Notes: generated by a model not told the origin, from the letters alone. Shown: positions 32,453-42,201, counted from the first letter of the stretch. The stretch is 64,000 nt of DNA from Metabacillus schmidteae (GCF_903166545.1 NZ_CAESCH010000001.1:2422001-2486000); one strand, 5' to 3'. Translations and numbers: made by a program.

Positions 32453-33694
32453 TTGATCAAAAAATATACGTGTCAAAATGGAGTAAGAATTGTATTAGAA
32501 AATATTCCTACGGTACGATCTGTTGCTATCGGTGTTTGGATTGGAACAGGATCTCGAAATGAAAACCTTGAAAATAACGGTGTATCGCATTTTCTTGAGC
32601 ATATGTTTTTTAAAGGAACGAAAACAAGAACAGCTAGAGAAATAGCTGAATCTTTTGACAGCATTGGTGGTCAAGTAAATGCTTTTACATCAAAAGAATA
32701 TACTTGCTACTATGCGAAAGTACTTGATGATCATGCAAGCTATGCTCTGGATGTTCTTGCAGATATGTTTTTTAATTCAACCTTTGATGAGGAAGAATTA
32801 AAAAAAGAAAAAAACGTTGTATATGAAGAGATTAAGATGTATGAAGATACTCCTGATGATATTGTCCATGATATTTTGAGCAAAGCTACTTATGGAAAGC
32901 ACCCTCTAGCTTACCCTATATTAGGAACAGAGGAAACTTTAGCCTCTTTTAATGGTGATACATTAAGAGAATACATGAACAATCATTACACCCCTGAAAA
33001 TGTTGTCATATCTGTTGCTGGTAACGTAAACGAAAGCTTTATTAAAGACGTTGAAAAGTTTTTTGGTTCTTACGAAACAACTTCCAAACCACGAACTTTT
33101 GAAAAACCGAGTTTTTATGATGAAAAACTCTCTAGGCAAAAAGATACAGAACAAGCTCACCTTTGTATTGGATATAACGGCCTTGAGGTTGGACACGATG
33201 ATATATATAGCTTAATTGTCTTAAATAATATATTAGGAGGCAGCATGAGCAGCCGTTTGTTCCAAGATGTTCGTGAACAAAAAGGTCTTGCTTACTCGGT
33301 ATTCTCCTATCACTCATCATATGAAGATAACGGTCTTCTCACTATTTATGGTGGAACAGGTAGTAAGCAACTTAATCTCTTGTTTGATACGATTCAAGAA
33401 ACATTAGCAACGTTAAAAGCTGAAGGAATTACTGCAAAGGAACTAGCAAATAGCAAGGAGCAAATGAAGGGAAGTCTTATGTTAAGCCTGGAAAGTACAA
33501 ACAGTCGAATGAGCCGAAATGGAAAAAATGAACTATTACTTGGCTATCATCGCTCTTTAGATACAATTATTGAAAAAGTGAATGAGGTAAGTGAAGATAG
33601 TGTAAATACACTAGCTAATAAAATTTTCACTGATACTTATTCAGTTGCCCTAATTAGTCCGGAGGGAGAACTTCCAAAAAAACTTCAATCATAA
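32453..33694 (+). CDS. mlpA: M16-family zinc protease MlpA (YmxG)
   Basis: This 413-residue processing-peptidase-like enzyme has the inverted zinc motif HFLEH (H46, E49, H50) and the downstream glutamate region KKEKNVVYEEIKMYED. The C-terminal half is the second M16 domain, with the GLAYSVFSYHS pattern. TTG 32453 is the start, behind AAGGAGG. B. subtilis MlpA is linked to cell-wall and exoprotease control. A terminator hairpin separates it from ymxH. Confidence 0.94.
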   Translation: MIKKYTCQNGVRIVLENIPTVRSVAIGVWIGTGSRNENLENNGVSHFLEHMFFKGTKTRTAREIAESFDSIGGQVNAFTSKEYTCYYAKVLDDHASYALDVLADMFFNSTFDEEELKKEKNVVYEEIKMYEDTPDDIVHDILSKATYGKHPLAYPILGTEETLASFNGDTLREYMNNHYTPENVVISVAGNVNESFIKDVEKFFGSYETTSKPRTFEKPSFYDEKLSRQKDTEQAHLCIGYNGLEVGHDDIYSLIVLNNILGGSMSSRLFQDVREQKGLAYSVFSYHSSYEDNGLLTIYGGTGSKQLNLLFDTIQETLATLKAEGITAKELANSKEQMKGSLMLSLESTNSRMSRNGKNELLLGYHRSLDTIIEKVNEVSEDSVNTLANKIFTDTYSVALISPEGELPKKLQS

Positions 33695-33700
33695 AAAGGG

Positions 33701-33739
33701 ATGTCTACGATTTATTTTTAAATTGTAGGCATTTTTTTA
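33701..33739 (+). terminator. Terminator after mlpA
   Basis: ATGTCTACGATTTA (33701-33714) pairs with TAAATTGTAGGCAT (33719-33732), with two G-U pairs, followed by six or more T. Confidence 0.87.
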
Positions 33740-33778
33740 TAAGGTCGATTGATAAGATAGTAGTAAGGAGGAATGGAG

Positions 33779-34036
33779 ATGAGACTTAGCGAACTTTCGG
33801 GTAAAGAAATTGTTGATGTGAAACGTGCAGAACGTTTAGGTGTACTTGGACAAACGGACTTAGAGATTAATGAGCAAGGACAAATAACTACACTTATCAT
33901 CCCCTCGTTAAAATGGTTTGGTTTAAGAAAACAAGGTCAAGAAATACGAGTTCCATGGCTGCATATTAAAAAGATTGGGACAGATATGATTATTCTTGAT
34001 ATTCCGGATGAACAAATCGAAAAAATTGAATCCTAA
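33779..34036 (+). CDS. ymxH: YlmC/YmxH-family PRC-barrel protein
   Basis: The 85-residue product matches the YlmC/YmxH group (PRC-barrel-like), with MRLSELSGKEIVDVKRAERL at the start and WLHIKKIGTDMIILD in the C-terminal half. I chose ATG 33779 because AAGGAGG at 33765-33771 is then 7 bases away; ATG 33773 is too close. The role is unknown, with links to sporulation in the family. Its own terminator follows. Confidence 0.92.
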   Translation: MRLSELSGKEIVDVKRAERLGVLGQTDLEINEQGQITTLIIPSLKWFGLRKQGQEIRVPWLHIKKIGTDMIILDIPDEQIEKIES

Positions 34037-34044
34037 CCCACATT

Positions 34045-34072
34045 CGATTGGCATTTGCCGATCGTTTTTTTT
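34045..34072 (+). terminator. Terminator after ymxH
   Basis: CGATTGGC (34045-34052) pairs with GCCGATCG (34057-34064, one G-U) and is followed by eight T. Confidence 0.87.
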
Positions 34073-34154
34073 ATTTCTTTCCGTAAGAATATTATCACCG
34101 GTACATCCTGCACTCTCATAACAAAACCTCTTTCTTTTTATTCTTCTGTTTATT

Positions 34155-34183
34155 CACCCATATGCGGATTTCTACATAGTATG
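34155..34183 (+). promoter_or_regulatory. Possible SigK promoter of dpaAB
   Basis: CACC (34155-34158), a 16-base gap and CATAGTATG (34175-34183) resemble the late mother-cell SigK pattern (AC ... CATA---TA). dpaAB is a SigK-dependent operon in B. subtilis, so the match is in the expected place, but the pattern is short and may occur by chance. Confidence 0.5.
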
Positions 34184-34255
34184 TTGAAGTAAGTTATCCT
34201 AGGATTTCAAGGAACTATTAACAGAAACACAAGCAAAAGAAGGTGAACATACAAC

Positions 34256-35149
34256 ATGTTAACAGGATTAAACGTAGCTGTTATCGGTGGTGATGCCAGA
34301 CAGTTAGAAGTTATCCGTAAATTAACTGAACTTGATGCAAAGCTATTTCTCATTGGCTTTGACCAATTAGATCATGGCTTTACTGGTGCTACAAAAGTAA
34401 AAATAGATGAGGTTCCATTCCAAGAAATAGATGCAATTATTTTGCCTATCCCTGGTACGAATCAAGAGGGGATTGTGGAAACTGTTTTTTCAAATGAAGA
34501 GGTTATCTTAACTGAAGAGTTAATAAGTCAAACACCTTCTCATTGTACCATTTATTCAGGTATTTCAAATTCCTATTTAGATAATCTTGTTCAATCGACA
34601 AGTAAAAAATTAGTCCAACTTTTCAAAAGAGATGATGTAGCAATCTATAACTCAATTCCAACAGTTGAAGGAACGATTATGATGGTTATTCAACATACCG
34701 ATATAACCATTCATGGTTCTACGATTGCTGTATTAGGATTAGGTAGAGTAGGTATGAGTGTCGCAAGAACGTTCTCTGCACTAGGTGCAAAAGTAAAAGT
34801 AGGAGCAAGAGATACGGCAGACTTAGCTAGAATCACTGAAATGGGTCTTATTCCATTCCATATTGATCATCTTCAGCAAGAGGTAAAAGACATTGATGTG
34901 TGTATAAATACAATCCCGGCAATGGTTATAGCGGCAAAAGTCATTTCCAATATGCCAGCACACACATTAATTATTGATCTTGCTTCCAAACCTGGTGGAA
35001 CAGATTTTCGCTACGCGGAAAAAAGAGGAATTAAGGCACTATTGGCTCCTGGATTACCAGGAATCGTAGCACCCAAAACAGCCGGCCAAATCGTTGCAAA
35101 TGTCCTAACACAGCTTCTATGTAATTTAAAGATAGATGGAAAGGAGTAA
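34256..35149 (+). CDS. dpaA: Dipicolinate synthase subunit A (SpoVFA)
   Basis: DpaA with DpaB oxidises dihydrodipicolinate to dipicolinic acid in the mother cell for transport into the spore core. The 297-residue protein has an N-terminal domain (VAVIGGDARQLEVI) and a Rossmann domain with GLGRVGMSVARTFSALGAKV at about 162-181. It ends with LAPGLPGIVAPKTAG. ATG 34256 follows AAGGTGA. It is 5 bases from dpaB, and dapA, which makes its substrate, is 3.3 kb downstream. Confidence 0.96.
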   Translation: MLTGLNVAVIGGDARQLEVIRKLTELDAKLFLIGFDQLDHGFTGATKVKIDEVPFQEIDAIILPIPGTNQEGIVETVFSNEEVILTEELISQTPSHCTIYSGISNSYLDNLVQSTSKKLVQLFKRDDVAIYNSIPTVEGTIMMVIQHTDITIHGSTIAVLGLGRVGMSVARTFSALGAKVKVGARDTADLARITEMGLIPFHIDHLQQEVKDIDVCINTIPAMVIAAKVISNMPAHTLIIDLASKPGGTDFRYAEKRGIKALLAPGLPGIVAPKTAGQIVANVLTQLLCNLKIDGKE

Positions 35150-35154
35150 TCTTC

Positions 35155-35757
35155 ATGAAATTAGAAGGTAAGCGAATTGGATTTGGTATTACGGGTTCAC
35201 ATTGCACATACGAGGATGTTTATCCACAAATAAAATCGTTATTAGATGAGGGTGCAGATGTTATTCCTGTTGTCACATTTACAGTGAAAAACACAACAAC
35301 CCGCTTTGGAAAAGCAGGAGAATGGGTAGAAAAAGTAGAGGAATTAACAGGGAATAAAGTCATTGATTCCATCGTTGCAGCGGAACCTCTTGGCCCAAAG
35401 CTTCCGTTAGATTGTATGATAATCGCTCCACTAACTGGTAATTCAATGAGTAAGTTTGCTAATGCACTTACTGATTCACCTGTCCTAATGGCTGCCAAAG
35501 CAACTCTAAGAACACATCGTCCAGTTGTTGTTGGAATTTCTACTAATGATGCGCTCGGTTTAAATGGTGTAAACCTCATGCGGCTAATGGCAACAAAGGA
35601 TATATATTTTATCCCATTCGGTCAGGATGCACCTAATCAAAAACCAAATTCAATGGTTGCAAGAATGGAAGCATTACTTGATACTGTTTTAGCTGCGTTA
35701 GAAGGAAAACAATATCAACCGGTTGTTGTAGAAAAATTTCGTGATTTAGAGAAATAA
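35155..35757 (+). CDS. dpaB: Dipicolinate synthase subunit B (SpoVFB)
   Basis: The 200-residue flavoprotein-like protein (HFCD/Flavoprotein fold) has IGFGITGSHCTYEDV at the start and IIAPLTGNSMSKFANALTDSP in the middle, both standard for SpoVFB. It partners with DpaA in dipicolinate synthesis. ATG 35155 follows AAAGGAG. No terminator is obvious after it, but a separate promoter for asd appears in the next gap. Confidence 0.96.
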   Translation: MKLEGKRIGFGITGSHCTYEDVYPQIKSLLDEGADVIPVVTFTVKNTTTRFGKAGEWVEKVEELTGNKVIDSIVAAEPLGPKLPLDCMIIAPLTGNSMSKFANALTDSPVLMAAKATLRTHRPVVVGISTNDALGLNGVNLMRLMATKDIYFIPFGQDAPNQKPNSMVARMEALLDTVLAALEGKQYQPVVVEKFRDLEK

Positions 35758-35809
35758 TTTTATTATTCAATCAAAGAATCAAAATTTTTCATCCATTCGA
35801 CAATTTATG

Positions 35810-35818
35810 TGATAGAAT
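35810..35818 (+). promoter_or_regulatory. Extended -10 promoter candidate for asd
   Basis: TGATAGAAT is an extended -10 element about 65 bases before asd. A good -35 box is not visible at 17 bases. It would let asd-dapG-dapA be expressed in growth, independently of the sporulation genes dpaAB. Confidence 0.5.
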
Positions 35819-35882
35819 AGTACGTAAAAGATTTGAAGCTGTATTTAAAATAGTGAATATAGCTGGAAGGAGCTAGTGTTAA

Positions 35883-36926
35883 ATGGAAGCAAAAGGTTAT
35901 CATGTAGCAGTAGTCGGAGCAACAGGAGCTGTGGGGCAGCAAATGCTTCACACATTAGAACAACGAAATTTTCCTATTTCTAAATTAACTTTGCTTTCTT
36001 CTGAACGTTCAGCAGGGAAAAAAGTAATGTTCAGAGATGAAGAATATATTGTCGAAGCTGCAACTCCAGAAAGTTTTGAAGGTGTTCAAATCGCACTATT
36101 CTCAGCAGGTGGAGGTGTGTCAAAGCAACTTGCACCAGAAGCAGTAAAGCGTGGCGCAATTGTAGTAGACAACACAAGTGCATACCGCATGGATGAGAAT
36201 GTTCCATTAGTTGTTCCCGAAGTAAATGAAGAAGCGTTAAAAGCGCATAATGGTATCATCGCAAATCCAAACTGCTCAACGATTCAGATGGTTGTTGCTC
36301 TTGAGCCAATTCGTCAACAATTTGGTCTAAACAAAGTAATTGTTTCTACCTACCAAGCAGTTTCAGGTGCAGGAGCAGCTGCAATCAATGAGCTAAAGGA
36401 ACAAGCAAAAGCAATTTTAAATGGAGATGATTTCACTCCGGAAATTCTTCCTGTTAGCGGTGATGAGAAACATTATCAGATTGCTTTTAATGCAATTCCG
36501 CAAATTGATAAATTCCAAGATAATGGATATACTTTTGAAGAAATGAAAATGATTAATGAGACGAAAAAAATTATGAGCACTCCTAAGCTACATGTAGCTG
36601 CAACATGTGTTCGTTTACCTGTTGAAACAGGACATTCTGAATCAGTTTATATTGAAGTAGATTCTGAAGGAGTCTCTGCTCAACAAATAAAAGAATTATT
36701 GAAAGAATCAGATGGAATTACATTACAAGATGACCCTTCACAACAAATCTATCCAATGCCGGCAAACTGTGTTGGTAAAAATGATGTCTTTGTTGGAAGA
36801 ATCCGAAAAGATTTAGACCGTGATAATGGTTTTCATATGTGGATTGTTTCTGACAACCTTTTAAAGGGTGCGGCATGGAATTCTGTACAAATCGCTGAAA
36901 GTTTAGTGAAATTACAACTAGTTTAA
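35883..36926 (+). CDS. asd: Aspartate-semialdehyde dehydrogenase
   Basis: Asd reduces aspartyl phosphate to the semialdehyde, shared by lysine, diaminopimelate, threonine and methionine synthesis. The 347-residue protein has the NADP loop [12 protein letters not shown], the catalytic cysteine C131 in NPNCSTIQ, and the histidine-bearing [14 protein letters not shown] and [13 protein letters not shown] motifs. ATG 35883 follows AAGGAG. It leads the asd-dapG-dapA run. Confidence 0.98.
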   Translation: MEAKGYHVAVVGATGAVGQQMLHTLEQRNFPISKLTLLSSERSAGKKVMFRDEEYIVEAATPESFEGVQIALFSAGGGVSKQLAPEAVKRGAIVVDNTSAYRMDENVPLVVPEVNEEALKAHNGIIANPNCSTIQMVVALEPIRQQFGLNKVIVSTYQAVSGAGAAAINELKEQAKAILNGDDFTPEILPVSGDEKHYQIAFNAIPQIDKFQDNGYTFEEMKMINETKKIMSTPKLHVAATCVRLPVETGHSESVYIEVDSEGVSAQQIKELLKESDGITLQDDPSQQIYPMPANCVGKNDVFVGRIRKDLDRDNGFHMWIVSDNLLKGAAWNSVQIAESLVKLQLV

Positions 36927-36935
36927 CTCTTTAAA

Positions 36936-36970
36936 GAAGAGAGCATGGTATTTTGCCGGCTCTCTTCTCT
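36936..36970 (+). terminator. Hairpin between asd and dapG
   Basis: GAAGAGAGC (36936-36944) pairs with GCTCTCTTC (36959-36967) over a 14-base loop. The following sequence is TCTCACG, so termination would be partial. Confidence 0.55.
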
Positions 36971-36995
36971 CACGTCTATAGTAGAGGTGTTATCA

Positions 36996-38213
36996 TTGAA
37001 AATTATTGTTCAAAAATTTGGTGGAACATCCGTAAAGGATGACCGTGGTCGCAAAATGGCGCTAGGCCATATACAAGATGCAATAAATGAAGGATACAAA
37101 GTAATTGCAGTTGTCTCAGCAATGGGACGAAGCGGAGATCCATACGCGACTGACACGTTATTAAGCCTAGTCTACGGTGAGTTGGATAATATCTCTAATA
37201 GAGAACAAGACATGCTTCTTTCATGCGGAGAAGTTATTTCGTCTATCGTGTTTTCCAGTCTCTTAATTAATAATAATATAAAAGCAACATCATTAACAGG
37301 TGCTCAAGCTGGTTTTGTGACAAGTGAAGAGCATACGAATGCAAAAATTTTAGAGATGAAATGCGACCGCTTGTTAGACACACTGTCCCAGCATGATGTC
37401 GTTGTCGTGGCTGGTTTCCAAGGTGCTTCAACAACAAATGGTGATGTGACAACAATTGGCCGGGGAGGAAGCGATACCTCTGCAGCAGCTATAGGTGCTG
37501 CAGTTGGTGCTGAGTTTGTAGACATCTTTACAGATGTAGAGGGTGTTATGACTGCAGATCCTAGAATTGTTGAAAATGCAAAACCACTTTCTAAAGTAAC
37601 ATATACAGAAATTGTCAATCTTGCCTATCAGGGAGCAAAGGTTATTCATCCAAGAGCAGTAGAGATTGCTATGCAGGCTGAAGTGCCAATTCGAGTAAGA
37701 TCAACTTACTCAAAAATGCCAGGCACATTAGTCTCTTCAAATCAGACTGATAAAAAAGGCAGCGATGTTCACGAAAGATTGATAACGGGCATTGCTCATG
37801 TTTCAAATGTAACGCAGATCAAAGTAACTGCCAAAGAAGGGCAGTACAATGTTCAGACTGAAGTGTTTAAAGCAATGGCAATGGAAGGGATTAGTGTTGA
37901 CTTTTTCAATATTACACCAAAGTCTGTTATCTATACTGTAACAGATCAGGTAACAATAAGAGCGGTTGAAATCCTCCAGAAGCTGGGATATGAACCTTCT
38001 ATCACTAGGAATTGTGCAAAGGTATCTGCAGTAGGAGCAGGAATCATGGGAGTTCCAGGAGTAACATCCAAAATCGTAACAGCTCTTTCAGAAAGAGAAA
38101 TTCAAATCCTTCAATCAGCTGATAGCCATACCACGATTTGGGTGCTTGTAAAAGAAGAGGATATGATAAAAGCGGTTAATGCTTTACATGAAGCCTTTAA
38201 TCTATCAAAATAG
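36996..38213 (+). CDS. dapG: Aspartokinase I (diaminopimelate-sensitive)
   Basis: DapG phosphorylates aspartate for diaminopimelate and dipicolinate. With TTG 36996 as start, behind AGAGGTG, the product is 405 residues and begins with the kinase motif IIVQKFGGTSVKD. GRGGSDTSAAAIGA and FTDVEGVMTADPR complete the kinase domain, and two ACT domains fill about 265-405. The in-frame ATG-like extension upstream crosses a hairpin and is not part of the family. No lysine riboswitch is present. Confidence 0.96.
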   Translation: MKIIVQKFGGTSVKDDRGRKMALGHIQDAINEGYKVIAVVSAMGRSGDPYATDTLLSLVYGELDNISNREQDMLLSCGEVISSIVFSSLLINNNIKATSLTGAQAGFVTSEEHTNAKILEMKCDRLLDTLSQHDVVVVAGFQGASTTNGDVTTIGRGGSDTSAAAIGAAVGAEFVDIFTDVEGVMTADPRIVENAKPLSKVTYTEIVNLAYQGAKVIHPRAVEIAMQAEVPIRVRSTYSKMPGTLVSSNQTDKKGSDVHERLITGIAHVSNVTQIKVTAKEGQYNVQTEVFKAMAMEGISVDFFNITPKSVIYTVTDQVTIRAVEILQKLGYEPSITRNCAKVSAVGAGIMGVPGVTSKIVTALSEREIQILQSADSHTTIWVLVKEEDMIKAVNALHEAFNLSK

Positions 38214-38471
38214 AGTTAAATGCTTTTTGAAAATTTCAGATAGAAAATCTTACTTTAAAAGTCTTTTCGACATGTTCCAATTTATTCAGTTATTAATTGA
38301 AGATGAAATTAGATCACGGCGGGACACAAGGGTCTATATATAAGTGAAAGACTTTAGGTCGCATTAAGGAAGGTCGCTCTGTGAAAAAAATTCTCGAAAA
38401 ACAGACTACTTATAAGACTGAGTAAGATAGCATTTTAGTTACAATGCGCAGCATAAGGAGTGAAGGTAATA
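38214..38471 (+). promoter_or_regulatory. dapG-dapA spacer with possible leader peptide
   Basis: This 258-base gap is longer than expected inside an operon. It contains AAGGAAGG followed by a 14-codon frame, GTG 38381 to TAA 38425 (VKKILEKQTTYKTE), and direct repeats AGGTCGC at 38356-38362 and 38371-38377. No T-box or lysine riboswitch core was found and no T-run terminator is evident. It may be a regulatory leader or only a spacer. Confidence 0.3.
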
Positions 38472-39350
38472 ATGAGTCATTTTGGAAAAGTATCTACAGC
38501 GATGATAACGCCGTTTGATAAAAACAATAATATTGATTTTCAAAAAACTACAATGTTAATTGACTACCTGATCAATCATGGATCAGATTCATTAGTAGTC
38601 TCGGGGACTACAGGGGAATCTCCAACATTAAGTACAGAGGAGAAAATTGCCCTTATTAAACATACGGTGAAAGAAGTAAATGGCAGAGTCCCTGTCATTG
38701 CAGGAACAGGTAGCAATAACACAGCAGCTTCAATAAAATTGACAAACCAAGCTGAAGAAGCTGGTGTAGATGCAATTATGCTTGTTGTGCCATACTATAA
38801 TAAGCCGAGCCAAGAAGGGCTTTATCAGCATTTTAAAGCAATTATTGAATCAACCTCACTACCAGTTATGTTATACAACATTCCGGGTAGAAGTGTTATC
38901 AACATGTCAGTCGATACAATCGTGCGTTTATCTGAGTTTCCTAATGTTGTTGCTGTAAAAGAGGCAAGTGGAGATTTAGATGCAATGGCTGAAATTATCT
39001 CAAGAACAAAAGAGAATTTTGCCCTTTACTCTGGTGATGATGGCTTAACCTTGCCAGCTCTTGCAATTGGAGCTGATGGAATTGTATCCGTAGCTTCTCA
39101 TATTATAGGAAACGAAATGCAAGCAATGATAAGTTCTTATCTATCAGGTGAGACTGTAGCTGCGGCTGAACAGCATCGTAAATTATTACCAATTATGAAA
39201 CAATTATTTACTTCACCAAACCCTGGTCCTGTAAAAACAGCTTTACAGTTTAAAGGGTTAGACGTTGGGTCGGTTCGTCTGCCGTTATTACCATTAACAA
39301 GTTCAGAACGAAACGAATTAATGACTGTTATCCAAAACAATCTAGGTTAA
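38472..39350 (+). CDS. dapA: 4-hydroxy-tetrahydrodipicolinate synthase
   Basis: DapA condenses pyruvate with aspartate semialdehyde. Its product feeds DapB, and after dehydration DpaAB. The 292-residue TIM-barrel protein has the GTTGESPTLS loop, the catalytic tyrosine in MLYNIPGR, and the Schiff-base lysine in VVAVKEASGDL. I chose ATG 38472, giving MSHFGKVSTAMITPF, behind GGAGTGAAGG. A strong terminator follows. Confidence 0.97.
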   Translation: MSHFGKVSTAMITPFDKNNNIDFQKTTMLIDYLINHGSDSLVVSGTTGESPTLSTEEKIALIKHTVKEVNGRVPVIAGTGSNNTAASIKLTNQAEEAGVDAIMLVVPYYNKPSQEGLYQHFKAIIESTSLPVMLYNIPGRSVINMSVDTIVRLSEFPNVVAVKEASGDLDAMAEIISRTKENFALYSGDDGLTLPALAIGADGIVSVASHIIGNEMQAMISSYLSGETVAAAEQHRKLLPIMKQLFTSPNPGPVKTALQFKGLDVGSVRLPLLPLTSSERNELMTVIQNNLG

Positions 39351-39380
39351 TTTTATCATTCTTATTAAGGGAAACCTTAG

Positions 39381-39412
39381 AGATGGTGCTATCTGTTAGC
39401 ACCATCTTTTTA
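39381..39412 (+). terminator. Terminator after dapA
   Basis: AGATGGTGCTA (39381-39391) and TAGCACCATCT (39397-39407) form a perfect 11-bp stem with a 5-base loop, then TTTT. The remaining 220 bases before rnjB are AT-rich with no clear feature. Confidence 0.93.
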
Positions 39413-39636
39413 GTTTCCTTTTTTACAATCAAAAAATATAAAATTTTATGGATGATAGTTATAGAAAAACTAAAAGCTTTCACCATAAGACTTGGCGATA
39501 GAATATTTTTCTAAATTCGCCTATAGAAGCTGTTAATACATATTATAGGACTAAAATTTCCTTGTCTTCCATTTCTTTCATCAGTTATAATATTTCTAAG
39601 TGACGTTGAACGGGTACTTCAGTAGGGAGGATTTTC

Positions 39637-41298
39637 ATGGAAAAGACAGAAAATATAAAATTAATCGCCTTAGGCGGTGTTGGAGAAGTCGGGAAAAATA
39701 TGTTTATTGTTGAAATTAATTCCGACATTTTTGTGGTGGATGCTGGTCTTATGTATCCTGAGGGTGAAATGTTAGGAATTGACATGGTCATACCGGATAT
39801 AACATATTTAAAGGAAAACAAAGATCGAGTAAAGGGAATCTTTTTAACACATGGTCACGATGAGAGTATAGGTGGAATCTTTTATTTATTAAACAATATT
39901 AGTGTTCCTATATATGGGACAAAGCTTACACTTGCATTAGTAGGTGAAAAACTAAAAGAAAATAAAATGAAACAATCTATTTTAGTAAAAGAAATTGATA
40001 ATAAAACGGAATTGTCCTTTGGAAGTACAAATGTTTCCTTCTTTAGAACAAATCATAGTATACCAGATTCAGTGGGAATTAGCTTTTCTACAACTATGGG
40101 CGCCATTGTTCATACAGGTGATTTCAAATTTAATCAAACACCTGTTGGAGATAGTCACATGGACATTGGGAAGATTGCGAGCCTTGGTGAAAACGGTGTC
40201 CTTTGTTTATTATCCGATAGTGTGAATGCAGAAAAACCGGGATATTCCGGTTCTGAAGCCGTTGTAGGCGGGGAAATTTCAGATGTTATGTATAATGCAG
40301 AAGGTAGGGTCATTATTGCCGTATTTGCCTCTAATTTATACCGTATTCAACAAATCATTAATGCAGCAGTCAAAAATAACAGAAAGCTAGCTGTTGTTGG
40401 GAAAAGTATGAGAAATATTCTTAACTTAGCTATTAATCTAGACTATATTTCCGTTGAAGAAGATTTGTTTATTTCGGTAAATGACATTAACAAACATTCT
40501 GAAAGAGAAATTGCCATACTAACAACAAGCAATCAAGGTGATCCACTTGCTGTTCTATCCCGGATGGCTAAACAGGCACATAAACAAGTAAATGTAAAAG
40601 ATGGTGATACGGTTTTAATAGCTGCAACACCAATTCCAGGGCATGAACTTGTTTTCTCAAAAACAATCGATATTTTAAGTAGAGCTGGTGCGAATGTTGT
40701 TTTTGGACAAAAACAAATACATACGTCAGGTCACGGACACCAAGAAGAACTAAAAATGATGCTGAACTTAACGAAACCATCTTATTTCATCCCTGTACAC
40801 GGGGAATATAAAATGCAAAAAGCACATGAGAAACTTGCTAAACAAGTTGGTATTGAGGCTCAAAATATTTTTTTAGTTGAGAAAGGCGATGTTGTTGAGT
40901 TTAAAGGGGACCAGGTATACACAGGTGGAAAAGTTCCATCAGGCAATGTTTTAATCGATGGATTAGGAATTGGTGATGTAGGAAATATTGTACTTCGTGA
41001 TCGCCGATTATTATCACAAGATGGTATATTAATTGTTGTGGTAACATTGGATAAACAAAGAAAACAGATCATTTCCGGTCCAGAGATTATCACAAGAGGA
41101 TTTGTTTATGTAAGAGAATCAGAAGAACTTATTACAAATGCGACAAATGTCGTTTCAACGATCGTTGAACGAACCATGCAGGAATATTCAATAGAATGGT
41201 CACAACTTAAATTAAGCATTAGAGAAGCACTTAATCAGTTCTTATATGAAAAAACGAAGAGACGTCCAATGATTTTACCTATCATAATGGAAATATAA
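39637..41298 (+). CDS. rnjB: Ribonuclease J2
   Basis: RNase J2 is the weaker partner of RNase J1 in mRNA and rRNA processing. The 553-residue protein has the beta-lactamase/beta-CASP fold. The metal motif reads H72-G-H74-D-E-S-IGG, where active J1 enzymes have HxHxDH: the Asp and last His are replaced, a hallmark of the J2 paralogue. Later motifs HTGDFKF and the C-terminal IITRGFVYVRESE region are intact. ATG 39637 follows GGGAGG. A terminator follows. Confidence 0.95.
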   Translation: MEKTENIKLIALGGVGEVGKNMFIVEINSDIFVVDAGLMYPEGEMLGIDMVIPDITYLKENKDRVKGIFLTHGHDESIGGIFYLLNNISVPIYGTKLTLALVGEKLKENKMKQSILVKEIDNKTELSFGSTNVSFFRTNHSIPDSVGISFSTTMGAIVHTGDFKFNQTPVGDSHMDIGKIASLGENGVLCLLSDSVNAEKPGYSGSEAVVGGEISDVMYNAEGRVIIAVFASNLYRIQQIINAAVKNNRKLAVVGKSMRNILNLAINLDYISVEEDLFISVNDINKHSEREIAILTTSNQGDPLAVLSRMAKQAHKQVNVKDGDTVLIAATPIPGHELVFSKTIDILSRAGANVVFGQKQIHTSGHGHQEELKMMLNLTKPSYFIPVHGEYKMQKAHEKLAKQVGIEAQNIFLVEKGDVVEFKGDQVYTGGKVPSGNVLIDGLGIGDVGNIVLRDRRLLSQDGILIVVVTLDKQRKQIISGPEIITRGFVYVRESEELITNATNVVSTIVERTMQEYSIEWSQLKLSIREALNQFLYEKTKRRPMILPIIMEI

Positions 41299-41305
41299 AA
41301 TTGTT

Positions 41306-41337
41306 AAAAAAGCATTGATTTATTCAATGCTTTTTTG
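41306..41337 (+). terminator. Terminator after rnjB
   Basis: AAAAAAGCATTGA (41306-41318) pairs perfectly with TCAATGCTTTTTT (41324-41336) around a 5-base loop. Symmetric A and T runs could let it work in both directions. Confidence 0.92.
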
Positions 41338-41466
41338 TACTATCATGAAATTTTACAGTTAATAGCAAAAAAATAATGTGTATAGTAATCATCCTTCTAT
41401 CGCTTTGTATGAAAACAACAAGGTTGTAAATACTACAAACAGAATGATAAAGAAAGGATGGCTGAC

Positions 41467-42201
41467 ATGGAAAATCATGATCATTACATAAAAAACGAGG
41501 ATGCTGAAAAACAGGAAAATAAAGAAAGTTCCATTGTTGAGAAAATTCAACAGCTTGGACAAACGAATGTACCGCAAATGGGAAATGATTCTAAAATTCA
41601 CTGTTTAACAATAGTAGGACAAATTGAAGGACATATTCAATTGCCACCTCAAAATAAGACAACTAAATACGAACATGTTATTCCTCAAATCGTCGCGATC
41701 GAGCAAAATCCAAATATAGAAGGTTTGCTTGTTATCCTTAATACTGTTGGAGGAGATGTGGAAGCTGGTCTTGCTATTGCAGAAATGCTTGCATCTATTT
41801 CAAAACCAACAGTTTCTATTGTTTTAGGAGGAGGTCATTCCATTGGGGTTCCAATAGCAGTTTCTTGTGACTATTCCTATATAGCAGAAACGGCAACAAT
41901 GACAATTCATCCCGTCAGATTAACCGGTTTAGTAATAGGTGTTCCTCAAACTTTTGAATATTTGGATAAAATGCAAGAACGTGTAATTAATTTTGTTACG
42001 AGCCACTCAGGCATTGCTGAAGAGAAATTTAAAGAGCTAATGCTATCAAAAGGTAATTTAACAAGAGATATCGGTACAAATGTTGTGGGAAGGGATGCAG
42101 TTGAATATGGACTAATTGATGAAGTCGGTGGTGTTGGGCAAGCTATTCAAAAACTTAACAGTATGTTAGAAAAAAATAATGAAAAACAGGTGTTACAATG
42201 A
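41467..42201 (+). CDS. tepA: ClpP-like protease TepA
   Basis: TepA is a cytosolic ClpP-fold serine protease, linked in B. subtilis to protein export and spore outgrowth. The 244-residue product has the oxyanion strand [16 protein letters not shown], the putative nucleophile serine in GGGHSIGVP, and the histidine in MTIHPVR. I used ATG 41467, 9 bases after AAAGG; ATG 41458 abuts the ribosome site. The stop overlaps ylzJ by four bases. Confidence 0.92.
   Translation: MENHDHYIKNEDAEKQENKESSIVEKIQQLGQTNVPQMGNDSKIHCLTIVGQIEGHIQLPPQNKTTKYEHVIPQIVAIEQNPNIEGLLVILNTVGGDVEAGLAIAEMLASISKPTVSIVLGGGHSIGVPIAVSCDYSYIAETATMTIHPVRLTGLVIGVPQTFEYLDKMQERVINFVTSHSGIAEEKFKELMLSKGNLTRDIGTNVVGRDAVEYGLIDEVGGVGQAIQKLNSMLEKNNEKQVLQ

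Noticed and set aside
38214..38471. Lysine riboswitch or T-box before dapA
   Set aside because: The conserved cores of both elements are not found and there is no terminator hairpin with T-run.
39637..41298. RNase J1 rather than J2
   Set aside because: The metal motif has Glu-Ser in place of Asp-His and the gene lies after dapA, both marks of the J2 paralogue.
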